Shown: positions 10,401-19,236, numbered from the stretch's first letter. The stretch: 64,000 nt of DNA from Gracilariopsis chorda (GCA_003194525.1 NBIV01000001.1:310001-374000); one strand, 5' to 3'. Numbers and translations: made by a program. Notes: a model not told the origin generated them from the sequence alone.

Positions 10401-11966
10401 GTCCTTCTCAGTCTTCAGGCTTCTTAAAACATTGAACACATCTGTTAGCAGTACACATTTGAACAGGTCCCAACTCCAGCTTCCGATAGCATCTTGTTTC
10501 AAAGAAGCAGTCACGATAGTGGAGATCAACATAGCATCATCGAGAGGCAATGATGGGCTGGTGATGGTATAGAAGAATCGCAAAACTTCGGCTGCCGTTT
10601 TCCAAAGACTTTTTCGCACTCTGGAATTCTTCTCAGTGCCTGATGAAGCCCCACGCTCTTCCAGCTGCACTTCAAAAGAACAAAAACTGGCATCTTTAGC
10701 GATGTCGTACAGTTCTGTTAAACACTTTTTGAATAGTTCCGATGTTGTAGATGCAGAACAGTTTCGATGGACTAATCCAAGCACACACCCAATAAGGGTA
10801 AGTACCTTCTCTGCAATTGTAGAACGCTCTAAGTGCTTCCTCAAAGCCAGAAAGATTGAATCCAAAAAGACCTCCGCCGTAGTTGATTTCTGGTCGAAGA
10901 CGCAGTCAAAAGGCAATGAACGGAGGAGCCTTCTCAAAACCTTCAAAGACAACAGAGCTATTCTTTCTGAGTGCAGTGAAATGCCGGTACACGCAATTGT
11001 CACGGGAAGAAGACTCTTGTTGCGTCGTACAACACTTTGGATGGCGTCCTCATCCATTGTACAAATCAGCGCTGAGGTGGCTTCCCATTGTGCTTCTAAC
11101 TTTGCGAAATCACGCTCCAACAGGTTCTGATCGAGATACACCTCCAAACAGACTTGATCCTGAAGAGCCCGTAACCTTTTCATCGCACGACGTAACAAAA
11201 AGAAGAGTGGTTCCCTCGGAACTCTAAGGCCTTTCTGAGAAGATTTGTATATACGAAGAGCCCACACCTGTACGACAGGTAAGCCGTGGAAGCAGAGAGC
11301 AATCAAACCTTCTGGAACAAAACCAAGTTGGCGGATAAAGGGCAGGGTATCCTCTTCATTTCGGGCAGGAATTCGCTTCTGGAAAAGTTTCCCTAAGCTT
11401 GTGCAGAAGTTGGTAGAAGTGCACAGGCGTAAGCTGACCAAGGCTTCGAAAAACGCCTCTCTGCATTGAATTACAATCACTTGTTGCTTCGCATCGCCCT
11501 CTCGAACATCAGCGCCAGCCTTGATAAGAGGAAGAACTCGCTCGCAATCCCAATCAAGCAAGGACTGCACTCTGGTTTTCACAACTTCCGCGTCGTAGAT
11601 ATCTTGTTCGCAGAGTTCCCATTGACTGACAGCCTCATGATATTTTACAACGCACTGACGACAGTTCCTCAGCTGCAAAGCAACCTCTTTTCTAAAGGAA
11701 CTCCATAATTCTTGGTCATGACCTTCAGAATCGGCTAGGAACGTGAGCAAGTGGCTCATGTATGCGGGGAAGCAACACCACCATCCTACCCCAACATCAG
11801 GGTGGCATGTCTGGCGTCTGAGGAAGTGAATCATTTGAATAACAAAGGATTTTGGATTGGTCTTCTTAAGGGACATTAGGCGTTTAGAGGGCATGGGATA
11901 CTGAGAGTCATGCACATCAGAAGGAGCAGCACGCGGGCGACCTGCTTTCTTGCCTCTCGTGTTCAT
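4419..11966 (-). CDS. SEN1: Sen1/senataxin-type SF1B RNA/DNA helicase
   Basis: A single exon of 2,515 codons; the ATG at 11966 is the first in frame. Residues 1-1350 look like the helical Sen1 N-terminal region (long Leu-rich helices, then a Lys/Ser-rich linker near 1000-1100). The UPF1-like superfamily 1B core lies at about 1375-1940: Walker A GPPGTGKT at 1416-1423, motif Ia VLVCAPSNAAVDEV, motif II IIIDEAAQC with Asp at 1663, motif III GDPKQLPAT, motif IV QYRMHP, motif V STIDGIQGREK and motif VI RRMNVALTRAK. Residues 1950-2515 are basic, disordered and Arg/Gly/Pro-rich. Sen1 enzymes unwind RNA:DNA hybrids and act in RNA polymerase II termination and R-loop removal in the nucleus. Size and domain order fit the family; yeast Sen1 is about 2,230 residues. 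The AAA/ATP-site residues are all present. Confidence 0.93.
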   Translation of the reverse strand: MNTRGKKAGRPRAAPSDVHDSQYPMPSKRLMSLKKTNPKSFVIQMIHFLRRQTCHPDVGVGWWCCFPAYMSHLLTFLADSEGHDQELWSSFRKEVALQLRNCRQCVVKYHEAVSQWELCEQDIYDAEVVKTRVQSLLDWDCERVLPLIKAGADVREGDAKQQVIVIQCREAFFEALVSLRLCTSTNFCTSLGKLFQKRIPARNEEDTLPFIRQLGFVPEGLIALCFHGLPVVQVWALRIYKSSQKGLRVPREPLFFLLRRAMKRLRALQDQVCLEVYLDQNLLERDFAKLEAQWEATSALICTMDEDAIQSVVRRNKSLLPVTIACTGISLHSERIALLSLKVLRRLLRSLPFDCVFDQKSTTAEVFLDSIFLALRKHLERSTIAEKVLTLIGCVLGLVHRNCSASTTSELFKKCLTELYDIAKDASFCSFEVQLEERGASSGTEKNSRVRKSLWKTAAEVLRFFYTITSPSLPLDDAMLISTIVTASLKQDAIGSWSWDLFKCVLLTDVFNVLRSLKTEKDLHVIARTFLEMRPKVGEMRPEEQVLLADVVNVPTNMVAKPTWVGPLWRRVLLGEHLKKTDARNEIVIDREMSILLDLHRLVGVFDSRKVQFVLDGPSSGSTSPQPKREMIYSKDRGRVIELITSVQETISARLRWACSELPGKSWLHHLPFHVAHLLSSARKDIAKRCSSALRTSYGLKDVISVIPHSKLLVQLMKQDERTAEMVVDGFTSSLRTIVVLSDMTSIRTYAVFLQWYRTLLDSEYTALLRDESTLKWTLASVRSFSDNWSGFECTIGAEEFREACCQFFKQLREVWARLYDEVQSKNETGKHQEPALIRGVTQSLFKMHTVKDETVLASWVHTMGSMAEKWAKSREHRTAMSKIITTHANGIATGTGLSHEQCSQLAQAGNLDDVQPVLLAWSRRKETKDTNRNTVTKVYEATKIDQFFERKSGKDSNTYETPGLQSNNTRGRSVTTWGMTTMRSRLPLMRAPVKSVKSTGTLSELRKEHTHDGARSKRTKKVRSELQPEGLPKKTYFEIQREKYIARRARDAKESHPAISSPDSENQCSPWPSVKEPQRDAEESSSIEAEVDLEAQDLLRYALPSDVRSKTKRDMDVIYRQLLSSSEPSLRQTGAMGSDNKAFSSTEDYVDFWEPLLIAEYRASVMKMIGEENVFATRFKQDPHGYRYCRTAFEVQEPPSSVGYFHHLSMQLCEGQGGEIKGSRGGFSSSQFSIFDAQPTDIVYLLIPPARCTVGESGDVTESIAFVAAKKVNKGVLQLELRICFDDALETAPGKGRRIQVSRLMSLTTFQRQIEALWLVPFLPDGLLWPILDPSKGFAVNDAVESHNEEASLAVTRFSRDFVSDLKSKGSLNESQAVAINSVLRSAGPLFGYHGSADNEKFFKKNHGALTLIQGPPGTGKTSTIINLLSTLVLTSPNRKYPRMTRIFLEDHSFRIKIPAIRVLVCAPSNAAVDEVMLRVMEHGLPVPGGGRACPRMVRVGHGTTQKRLKSMELDSVAKSENCTDESAELGDAQSRLTGHCRVLREINDRISEVSKERHELITLDETQRKYSQVGTASQLTPQIQSLTEKLTRLHGEKEVLKRYLSRDRDEVKEKNEARKREETKRMCTALNRTTLVFSTLNSAGHELMRSLGTSFDVIIIDEAAQCIEPESLIPMTIGLREKTSSKFTQVVMVGDPKQLPATILSTNPRILRPMGMSLFERACVPDPARVMMLRVQYRMHPAISGFPNKQFYSGLLQDGANVQGDSAFRSFHNDGRRRFGPLTFFDTASIGTEERRTAKGSISNFGEARMVITILKSLVGLYKAENLKNDIVILSPYNHQVNLLKQLVRECVTLESVCVEVSTIDGIQGREKSVVILSTVRGQNSNGIGFVKDVRRMNVALTRAKHSLLIVGDAPVLSRSSPPWYELLKHCRDQDRLIVLPKRVETLFPDRITQDDLIAASRPNQSGRQPFLSSKPLSSVKPIRAKEECTERTPEDISRAKACHTNNASKSPTDSIAVQIRPVLSSVKRPRSCENAPHHVNEVKRMKQDGSSVRSRTEDFVQNGDKNAGAEETTCSTALPVDRKKLSNGESRLAKSGELDLIASKVMREGSLQPSSNYSRDCLESKSQPNIVGGPRKVQDRGPIGMPVSKQVLPLRSNVLPVVPEVKPKTSEVRAAKSIKAMRENATSSQRMTSSSFGPFAPSRRKTEVSPFASKNAAPFVYSNELKRENSNKKHNNVFESGEVRRLDSRSYHQVRQLVSRESQIRRNDHKRPKPAKKEHKIHPQQPRLDASQPRANILSRLGSRTSPGTRRVGYAEQPPASKFGAPTFNPSSNQRVQPSGIQSIAQSVGAGSRSRPLGKFPSVVPGVRKPTSQNYVGSRRWGTTGDGQLTRMPFVGTRSVNHRGFVKKQPRELGMRRANASGQNNHGATTGSEAKSLAEARRASSQPKSRLRPQPRMAVMSEGPHLNDTRPRPPRAQGRREGGPPRQSPAGSLLERLQAGQERTLSMLKRNG

Positions 11967-14496
11967 ATTGATGGTATTCAAGAGGTTCCCTGATCAGGGC
12001 TGGCGCTTAGAGTCAGGTTATGATGAAAGCAAGCTCTGATGGCAGCTTGTCGCACACTGGAGCTTCTGCTTTTGAATAAAGCAGTTGAAGGGCTAAAAAC
12101 ACCTGCGTGTGGATAAATGAAACAGAGCGTACGGTGATTTGAGGATAGAGAGGTTGCTGGTGAGGCAATAGATGGTACCGTATATTCTTACGTTGACAGG
12201 CTTCACGTATTGAAAGTGCGAGGCCCAGTATGCTCAGGAGCTTGGTATCGGTTTTTGTAGGAACACTAGATTACAAGGAGCAGCTTTTGCAGGTTAATGT
12301 ATGGAACTCCAAAGGCAGAGAAAGTAGTGAGGTGGAGATGCTCTCCTACGTGAGATGCAAGAACCTTGAAGGCGAGTGTTACGGCGGCGGTGATAGCGGA
12401 AGCGTTGGTGCCGCCGGAATGCGAAGGAAGGATCGAAGCGTTTATTTAGGATTCGTAACGTCCGAATAGGGGCCAAATAGGGGGCAAATAGAGAAGAGGG
12501 TTAGCAATCTACCCGTGTATTCGAGGAGTTGGCGCACTTTGCGGTTACGCTTTCCGATGAGATGCCGATTTGGCGGGTAAAAGTTGCAGAACACAGCTCA
12601 TCCCCCTGCATCCCCGGCAGCGCAAAATCGCAGGTTGCCAGAAGTAATTTTACCTTTTGGTTCTCGTGACGAGGTTTGTACCGTAGACGCAACCAAGCTT
12701 TGCCGCGTGAACACGTTTCAGATTGGGATTTGCAATTGGAGGCTAGACGAGAGTTGTCAAGTCAACGGATGGAGCTTCGTATCGTTGAAGATATCTCACG
12801 ACGGAATGGCGCGCAATCCAAGGGACGCCATCCATTCGTACTAACCTTTTGCCAGGAGAAGTTTAAGGGTTTAGTATCTTAAGGGTTAGCAGTCTAACCT
12901 GGCGTGAAGAGCTCGTAAATGTGATTTCTGTTTCCGTTCCAAGGGCATGCGTGAGCACGAGTTTTGGTGCTGTTAAATCAAGTATGTTTTGTTCCAGGGC
13001 GAGTGCAATGCAAATGCTGTCGATAAGATTGCGATTATTTGCCTGGAGCGAGTTGTCTGAGGGAGCGAGTGATGATATTACAAGACCGGAATGAATACAA
13101 AGCGGCAAGAGGGTTTTTTTTAGACGAACACGAGATGCAAAAAGGGGAGCGCTTTCAAGGAGTGGAAGGCGGGTGAGTAACCTTACTACGAATTCGATGG
13201 TTGTTACTATCTGAGCGTTCTAGCTAGCAGCAGACAGTGTTGTCGCAAGGTACACGGCAAAGCACGAACTCGCGACGTGGTCTCGAGGTTTTGCCTTCTG
13301 CGGTGGTGTCTTGTTTTCGTTTTCGGTTTTGTTTCTGTTAAGTTGTGACCACCGTGAGCGGTGTGTATCTGCAATGACAAGCGTCGTAGCTCGTTCGCAT
13401 TGGTGACACGAGTATATTTTTGGTGCTGTCTCGATGCACATTTGTGAAACGCAATCTCGCTCACAAATGTTGTGAACGAACAGAATGCGAGACGCCAATG
13501 GATTTACAAACAATTGTGCCTCTGAAAGTGATTCAACTCATAACGTGGTGGAAACAATCAGATGCGAGTGCAACGAACGGTGGAGAGTGATGCACACGGT
13601 GCCATATGTGAGTATATTGATGGAGTTCAAATACGATAATAGGCAGGGGAGGGGGGTTGCAGATCCGAGTGGATGCGCAGCTACTAAACGACGGAGGTCA
13701 CAAGAGCGCGATGAAGTTTGGCGGTTTTGTGGGGTCAGTGACAGGATACAAGTCGCTGCCTTACAAGCTGGTCGATATCGCGTATATTGGGGGCAAACCT
13801 CATTGCTGAGGTGGACAAGACGCTCGGCGACGGCTGTGTGGAGAAATGGTACCGGCCTTAGCGAGGTCAGATATCATAGAGAGCCACGGGAGAAGGAGTT
13901 GGCCTTGCTCCAGGTCAGAGGGTTACCAGGGGACAGCACCTCCAGACGCGGAGCGACGGCGACGAGCAGCGGAGAGAGCAGACGTGGCAGCTTGGCTGGC
14001 GAGGCGGCGGCGGTGCACGCTTGTGCGCAGCTGAATTGAACGGCAACGCAGCGATCTGCGCTGGCGCCAAGATGCGTGGGCGGTGAGCTTCGCGCGCGGC
14101 TGTAATGGGAGCAACGCGCCGTGACACGTGTGTGTGCTGCACCACGCTCAGTGGACCGCGTGCGCCACGCGCTGGCTGGTGGCAGCGATGAGCGCGCTGA
14201 CGCGCGGTGCACTGCAAACGCGCAAGCAGCGCCTGTGCACGCGAGCGATGCGCGTGATGACCGCCCGCCATGCGCGCTCGCCGCGAGCCGCGAAGCGACC
14301 GCATCCCGTCGCGCGAGTGTCGCCCTCTCCGCCCTCAAAACTCCTCTTTCAACCCCTCCACCGCAACCCCTCCCTCTTCCCTCCTTTCTCCCTACACACA
14401 CACACACCACACACACCCCCCCCCCCCCCTCCTTCCTACTCTCCCCCGTCTCCTCTCCCCCACCACCTGCCCACACACCCCATCTTCTTCTCCGCC
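11967..14496. other. 2.5-kb intergenic region, GC-rich toward its right end
   Basis: No convincing gene is seen. ORFs of 60-184 codons on both strands (for instance 13485-14039 plus and 13874-14542 minus) overlap one another, have Arg/Ala-rich compositions typical of GC-rich noncoding DNA, and match nothing I know. The left part presumably holds the helicase promoter. The right part from about 13900 is strongly GC-rich and then pyrimidine-rich, as expected for the promoter and 5' leader of the next gene. Confidence 0.4.
14330..14492. repeat. Pyrimidine-rich leader with CA and poly-C runs
   Basis: Nearly pure C/T sequence carries a short (CA)n run near 14394-14416 followed by a run of about 13 C. 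It ends at the start codon of the bZIP-like gene and so probably forms its core promoter and 5' untranslated region. The run of C (G on the other strand) could form non-B DNA. Confidence 0.6.
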
Positions 14497-16269
14497 ATGA
14501 GTATCTCCCCTCACAACAACCATTACACTCCCGAGCCCCCACCTTCCTCCTTCACTCTCCCCGATAACCACATCGACGTCCTCCTCACCTCTTACAACGA
14601 TGTCTTCCGCAGTCTCCGCGAAAACCCCGCCGCCCTGGCCTGGATCTTACGCGCCGCCTTCGACCCACGACACGCCACGGACGCCTCCCATCTCGATCTC
14701 TCTCTTTCTCGCGGCTACAGCCTCCTGCACACCTGCGCCCGCCCCTCCTGCGCCTCCCATCTTCCCGAAACCATCTTGCAGCGCACAAACACTCTGCTCC
14801 TGCCCTCCCAAAGCCGCGGTCAGAGCGTGCTCGGCTTTTACGTCGACCACACCCAAACCCACTCCTCTCCCGTCACAACTCAGCTCGGCCGCTACACCTA
14901 CTCATCCGTTCCCGGCGAATTGTTCAAATGCACCCGCCTCGACGGCACAAGTCCGTCCAGCCCCACCGTCGCCATATCCCGTATCATCATTGTCAATCCC
15001 AGCGTATTTCTCCTCGACACCGTCATCATATCCTTCCGTTACGCCTCCTTCACCTCCATTCCCGACAATGCGCTCCTTCACAGTCGCCACTTTTCGTGTC
15101 ACAACCTCTCTGCACCTCTGTCTTCCCCCTCCGGCACAGAAGGCTCATTCTTGGGCCTTTCCGACTTTGGTGTGTACGACGCCCTCATTCTGCAGTATCG
15201 CGTACCCCCTGGCATGCAACAGGTCGAGCCTTCGCCGTTACTACAAGCTGCACCCGCGCACTTGGAGCGTTGCCCCAACCCGCGCTCCATACTCACAAAC
15301 GTGTTGCACGAGCATATCGAGAGTCTACAAGCTTCTTTTGTTCAATTGGTAGCTGTAAATAGCCGTATTTCAGCCCCCATGCGAGCGCTAGACACCTTTG
15401 CCCAGACCCGACTCAACGAGCTTTCGCAACGCGTTACTATTCCGTTGCAACATGCTCCACCTTACATCTCGCCGTCAACTCAACCCGTTCAACTCGCTCA
15501 GCAGCTCTCACTGTCTGCTCAACTCTTGCATCCTGGAGATGACCCTACAAACTCCATGCCAAACTCCATACCAAACACCACGCAACAATATCAGGATTGC
15601 CGTGTCCCCGCCGATATTCGCGTTCCCTTGCCACATGTACCTGCTCAGCACGTTCCGCAGCGCATGATACCAAGTACCGGCATCCACGATAACCCTACGA
15701 TCCCAGCTCGGAACATTGCTTCCAGTGTTGTCCATGTTGCCCCGCACGTAATTCCAAGCAGCGATGCAGATCTTTCATCAAGTCTTGCCATGCGAGAAGC
15801 GGCACATCGGGCTGGTCATGTACCTCAGCGGGTTCTGCTTGGCAGTGCAGCCGATATAACTTCTACTGTACGCGTTAATGAACTTGTCGCTGGCATGCCG
15901 CGTGTATCTTCACGTGTGCTGCCGGCCAATAGTGCTAACACTAGTTCTAGCATAGGCTTTCCCGAAGTCACGGAAAACGCGTCGACCATCGTAAAAAAGC
16001 CGCCAAATGAGCAGGCAGTACCTCCGTTTAAGAAAACTTTACCAGCTCCGACAAAGAGCGAGATCATAATTCGTAACCGCATTTCAGCGCAACGAAGCAA
16101 TGAGAAACGCCGCCGCAGAATTGAACACACTAAGATGGAACTGGCGTATTTGAAATCGTACTTGCCCACATTGCAGCGACGAAAAGGATGTCTTTTGGAG
16201 GAAAATCAGTCTTTGAAAGTGCGCTTCATGGAGCGTTATCGCGAGAGCGATATGGAGTCCTTCTTCTAG
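14497..16269 (+). CDS. Protein with degenerate bZIP-like C-terminus
   Basis: I chose the ATG at 14497 (590 codons), in the context CCGCCATGA. The frame is open further upstream, but only through the pyrimidine-rich leader, which translates into Pro/His repeats. Residues 20-280 form an unknown domain; 60-160 contain a well-spaced hydrophobic pattern (for example GRYTYSSVPGELFKCTRLDG) and further strands follow to about 240. Residues 330-510 are low-complexity with repeated VPQRxx-like segments. The C-terminus (520-575) resembles a bZIP: basic segment IIIRNRISAQRSNEKRRRR, then a Leu-containing helix. The invariant Arg eight positions after the key Asn (Asn527) is Asn535 here, and a Pro sits in the zipper, so DNA binding is uncertain. 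A transcription-related nuclear role is an inference. Confidence 0.6.
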   Translation: MSISPHNNHYTPEPPPSSFTLPDNHIDVLLTSYNDVFRSLRENPAALAWILRAAFDPRHATDASHLDLSLSRGYSLLHTCARPSCASHLPETILQRTNTLLLPSQSRGQSVLGFYVDHTQTHSSPVTTQLGRYTYSSVPGELFKCTRLDGTSPSSPTVAISRIIIVNPSVFLLDTVIISFRYASFTSIPDNALLHSRHFSCHNLSAPLSSPSGTEGSFLGLSDFGVYDALILQYRVPPGMQQVEPSPLLQAAPAHLERCPNPRSILTNVLHEHIESLQASFVQLVAVNSRISAPMRALDTFAQTRLNELSQRVTIPLQHAPPYISPSTQPVQLAQQLSLSAQLLHPGDDPTNSMPNSIPNTTQQYQDCRVPADIRVPLPHVPAQHVPQRMIPSTGIHDNPTIPARNIASSVVHVAPHVIPSSDADLSSSLAMREAAHRAGHVPQRVLLGSAADITSTVRVNELVAGMPRVSSRVLPANSANTSSSIGFPEVTENASTIVKKPPNEQAVPPFKKTLPAPTKSEIIIRNRISAQRSNEKRRRRIEHTKMELAYLKSYLPTLQRRKGCLLEENQSLKVRFMERYRESDMESFF

Positions 16270-16946
16270 ATCATGCCCTTTGCCATCGAGAATGTATGCG
16301 TCTTTTTATCACAAGCTGGACTGATGTGATTTTGCCGGCAGTCAGTGCAGCTTTGTAGTTGGTCCCCTGGCACAACTGAAAGAATATGTGACAAGCACAA
16401 CATGGATGTCTTTCTTGGGTACCTTTCTCGGAACACAACTGCTAGCGTACGAAGATTCGCAGGAACCATAATGCGTCATAGATTTATGTCGGGAAGAAGA
16501 GTGGGAGGCATACGTCTGATACTACTTGTAACAAATAATAGATCGTTAGCGAATAACATGACAGCGACACAAGACACCACAGGAGAATACAAATCGATGT
16601 GGAGCAACTCAGAACTTAGTAACATAACACGTATTTTTAAGTTAGCCTTCCATAGGATTAGGTAGTTCAGCGTCCTTAAAATGTTTCAGATTAAAGTACG
16701 AGGGTATGAGATGGACATGCGCCTCACACACTTCTCCTTGGCCCACGTTCACGAGTAGCCACACAATTAATCGCCTGGCACATCATAAAGCTTCAGGAGG
16801 GTGAATGATAAACATAGTACTGAAGAATGACGATCAAGCCACGGGGCCATAGCATTTATCCCTGGTATTCTGCTTTCTGGTTCCTTCCCGTATTACCTTT
16901 GCATCTCAACAATCCTTTGCTAGCCGACACACGCTGAAAGACAACA
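16270..16946. other. Intergenic spacer
   Basis: Nothing recognisable is seen. It separates two plus-strand genes and must hold the 3' end of the first and the promoter of the second. The sequence just before 16947 (GAAAGACAACA-ATG) gives a purine-rich start context. Confidence 0.3.
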
Positions 16947-17987
16947 ATGGATCCTGCCTTCACTCCTTGCCTCCCCTTCAAAGCATTTGTGCACAGCACC
17001 TCATCATTGAACGCAGCTCAAAAGCCCAGCCATTTGTGTTATCCAGCGCTTCGACGAAAACAACACGTGAAGCGTCACTCAGGTCATGCGTCAGTTCCGG
17101 TAATGCGACACAGCGGAACGGAGGTGCCAGTTGCAGACTCTTCTGAAGAACTGCCTCTGTCCTCGGAGTCATTGGGAACCTCCTACGGGTTCTTAAACTC
17201 AGAGCTCGTGTCCGCCATCGAGGGCGAATGGTTCGGCTTTGAAGGGACCTTTGGTCCAGACGGAAAAGCCCTTCCAATCCCGGACCGCTACGTGCCAGAT
17301 GAGTTCAGGGAATGGGGCGTGGCTCCAAGCGGTTTTGACGTTGTTACAAGCTCTCGTCTTAAAGAAGGTGTGCTGTATGTCAAGCGTACAAGGGCCCTGC
17401 CCAGCGTAGGCTGCGAAGCTGATGCTGTTGTTCCAGAAGTATCAATTTCTACATATGAAGGTGAAGGTAATGTTGGGTTTTCTGACGGATGTGTAAGCTG
17501 CGGTCCTGTTGAGTTTGGCAACGCCCCTTCTTTCACAATCCTTACTCGAGGTAAACAACGAGTACGCCTTGGCTTTAAGGTCGACGCAGCCATCGGAAAT
17601 GTGACCATTATTCTCGAGAAGTGGGGCCAGGAGTTCTGCGATGGGCAGGTTCTGCCGGGTTGCGGAGGAGGTGATCGCTTTGTTGAAGAGGCGAGTTCAC
17701 ATGTTGAGGATCTACTCGGTGCATGGGATTTCGACGCAGAGGATGTTGACATATGTAACCAGAGCGGGATACAAGAATCAAGCGGGAGCTTAAACAGAGA
17801 AAAGATTGAAGGACACATTCTGCTTCTTCCTAGAGGTTTGTCTGTGCGGCTTGTGGAAGAAGGGAAAAGCGTTTTGGTCGAATCGGGATGGTTGTGTGAG
17901 AATACTCGCACAGTTGTCGCAAGGCTATATGAAGAAGGGAATTTGGTTAAAGTCAGCAAGAGGTTTGAGCGTCGCGGAGCCGATTGA
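16947..17987 (+). CDS. Plastid-type conserved protein of unknown function
   Basis: This is a single exon of 346 codons. The first 45-50 residues are Ser/Ala/basic-rich, almost acid-free and carry Phe close to the N-terminus (MDPAFTPCLPFKAF), as in red-algal and glaucophyte plastid transit peptides. The mature part is beta-rich. Two blocks stand out: EGEWFGFEGTFGPDG near 92-106 and IPDRYVPDEFREWGV near 111-125. Later strands include RVRLGFKVDA and GHILLLPRGLSVRL. It resembles lipocalin-like proteins of photosynthetic eukaryotes such as the DUF3598 type, but I cannot assign a family with certainty. Plastid location is inferred only from the leader. The gene ends directly before a TTC microsatellite. 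Confidence 0.7.
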   Translation: MDPAFTPCLPFKAFVHSTSSLNAAQKPSHLCYPALRRKQHVKRHSGHASVPVMRHSGTEVPVADSSEELPLSSESLGTSYGFLNSELVSAIEGEWFGFEGTFGPDGKALPIPDRYVPDEFREWGVAPSGFDVVTSSRLKEGVLYVKRTRALPSVGCEADAVVPEVSISTYEGEGNVGFSDGCVSCGPVEFGNAPSFTILTRGKQRVRLGFKVDAAIGNVTIILEKWGQEFCDGQVLPGCGGGDRFVEEASSHVEDLLGAWDFDAEDVDICNQSGIQESSGSLNREKIEGHILLLPRGLSVRLVEEGKSVLVESGWLCENTRTVVARLYEEGNLVKVSKRFERRGAD

Positions 17988-17989
17988 TA

Positions 17990-18020
17990 GCTTCTTCTTC
18001 TTCTTCTTCTTCTTCTTCTA
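17990..18020. repeat. (TTC)10 microsatellite
   Basis: About ten uninterrupted TTC/CTT units follow the stop codon of the plus-strand plastid-type gene and lie 35 bp beyond the stop of the converging hydroxylase gene. It is thus in the shared 3' spacer of two convergent genes. Confidence 0.9.
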
Positions 18021-18054
18021 GAAGATTGATCGCTTGTTCTACGATTCTGTTATT

Positions 18055-19236
18055 CTATGAGAGTTTTAAATCGTCTTCGGTCCACTTGCGCTTGTATCTG
18101 TGCAAAACAGGATCCATAACAGCGCGCCATAGCGGCGGTATCCAAAGAAGTAAAGCCAGGGTTAGATATCCTAGAGGAAGTTGGGGACTACCTTCCGTGC
18201 TTTCAAGAGTTTGATACCTTTTCGATGAATCTTCGTGCGGAGGAGTACAGCAAAGTTTGGGAGAGGCAACGTCAGTTATGGTTTTGGGCTATTGGAGCAA
18301 GAACTCGTGTACTTACGAAGATGGTGATCGGGATGCAACTGCAGCTTAAACATGATGAAGTTGGAAACACGGTTTGAGGAATCCCAGCTATGACGAGGAC
18401 CGACAGCTTCGTACTCTCCGTTCTTTTTTTTTTCTCCTCATCAGACCGTAATGTTCGATTGCATTTACTTGCTCTAATAACACAATAGCGAATACCGCTT
18501 GAAACAAGAGCAAACTGATTCCCCTCCACCCGAACAAGAACCCGAAACCGACTACCATCGAAGCTTGCCCGCCTAGGAATAGTAGCATTTCATTGGATGG
18601 GCCGAAGACAGCCGTTTTCCGCCGTCTTAATCTTTCACATTCAATCTGCCATGCAGAAAGGTAACCTCCTAATACTGTCCTGGGTAAAAAGTGGTAGAAA
18701 GACTCTCCATATCGAAGCGTCGCCGGATCCATAGGCGTTGCAGCACGAAAGTGATGTCCTTTTGCATGCTCAATGGTGAAGTGACCGTACTGCACAGAAA
18801 TTAATAATAGTTTTGCCAAGAAGCGCTCAAAGCGGCTACGACGATGAAGAAGTTCATGTGACACATTAATGCCTTCGGCAGCAATGAGGCCAACAGACAT
18901 GAGAAGACCAGTCAGCTTCAGTAGTTGCAGCTGCACATAACACACTCGGTGAGCTGACCAGAGAAGTATCCCAAGATGTGTTGGACACCACAAGTACACC
19001 GCTAGCACATAGCTTGTTCGCCTGTCCAAAGCCTGTCGTTGCAAAGGTGTGAGCCTCGTGCTAGTAGCTACTGGGATAACGAAGTCGAGGATCGGAACGA
19101 CAACCCAGACAAACAAGGCCGGTATCAAAGAATGCCATGCTTCGTTTGAGTGCTGTGTCACGATTGTGAGGCACGGAATGACAAATGGAAGGAAATATGG
19201 AAGTGCCCCAGTTCTGCTTGCGGTGTTGTTGGACAT
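18055..19236 (-). CDS. AlkB-like membrane di-iron hydroxylase/desaturase, frame shifted at an A10 run
   Basis: Starts at the ATG at 19236; the frame upstream has no ATG. Several hydrophobic segments span the membrane, and the histidine boxes of the AlkB alkane hydroxylase group are present: HELLH, EHAKGHH with the following ATPMDPATLRYGESFY, and NAIEHYG. Downstream, in another frame, the rest of the family signature continues: PRHSWDSS, LQLHPDHH, and after a small intron KRYQTLES, SPQLPLGY and a stop at 18055. The shift falls at a run of ten A (18424-18433 as T); nine or twelve would keep the frame. This may be a sequencing or assembly error, a true disabling indel, or slippage. Intact, the protein would have about 364 residues. 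Such enzymes hydroxylate terminal carbons of alkanes or fatty chains with O2; substrate unknown here. Confidence 0.8.
18231..18316 (-). other. Predicted 86-bp spliceosomal intron in the AlkB-like gene
   Basis: On the minus strand it reads C|GTAAGT at the donor, a likely branch site AACTGAC about 45 bases before the end, a pyrimidine-biased tract and GAAG at the acceptor. Removing it joins the DHH box to KRYQTLES in one frame, as in other AlkB proteins. It is the only intron I could support in a host gene of this window. Confidence 0.75.

Noticed and set aside
10036-11130. Plus-strand frames of 114-164 codons opposite the helicase
   Set aside because: Shadows of the minus-strand helicase coding sequence.
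13485-14039. 184-codon plus-strand frame
   Set aside because: No domain, Arg/Ala-rich composition rising with local GC content, and overlapped by other frames.
14128-14496. In-frame upstream extension of the bZIP-like gene (123 more codons)
   Set aside because: It translates the GC-rich and then pyrimidine-rich leader into Arg/Ala and Pro/His repeats; the ATG at 14497 has a better context and begins plausible protein sequence.
13874-14542. 222-codon minus-strand frame
   Set aside because: Gly/Arg/Ala/Val repeats come from the GC-rich leader and CA/poly-C tract; it overlaps the promoter and start of the plus-strand gene.
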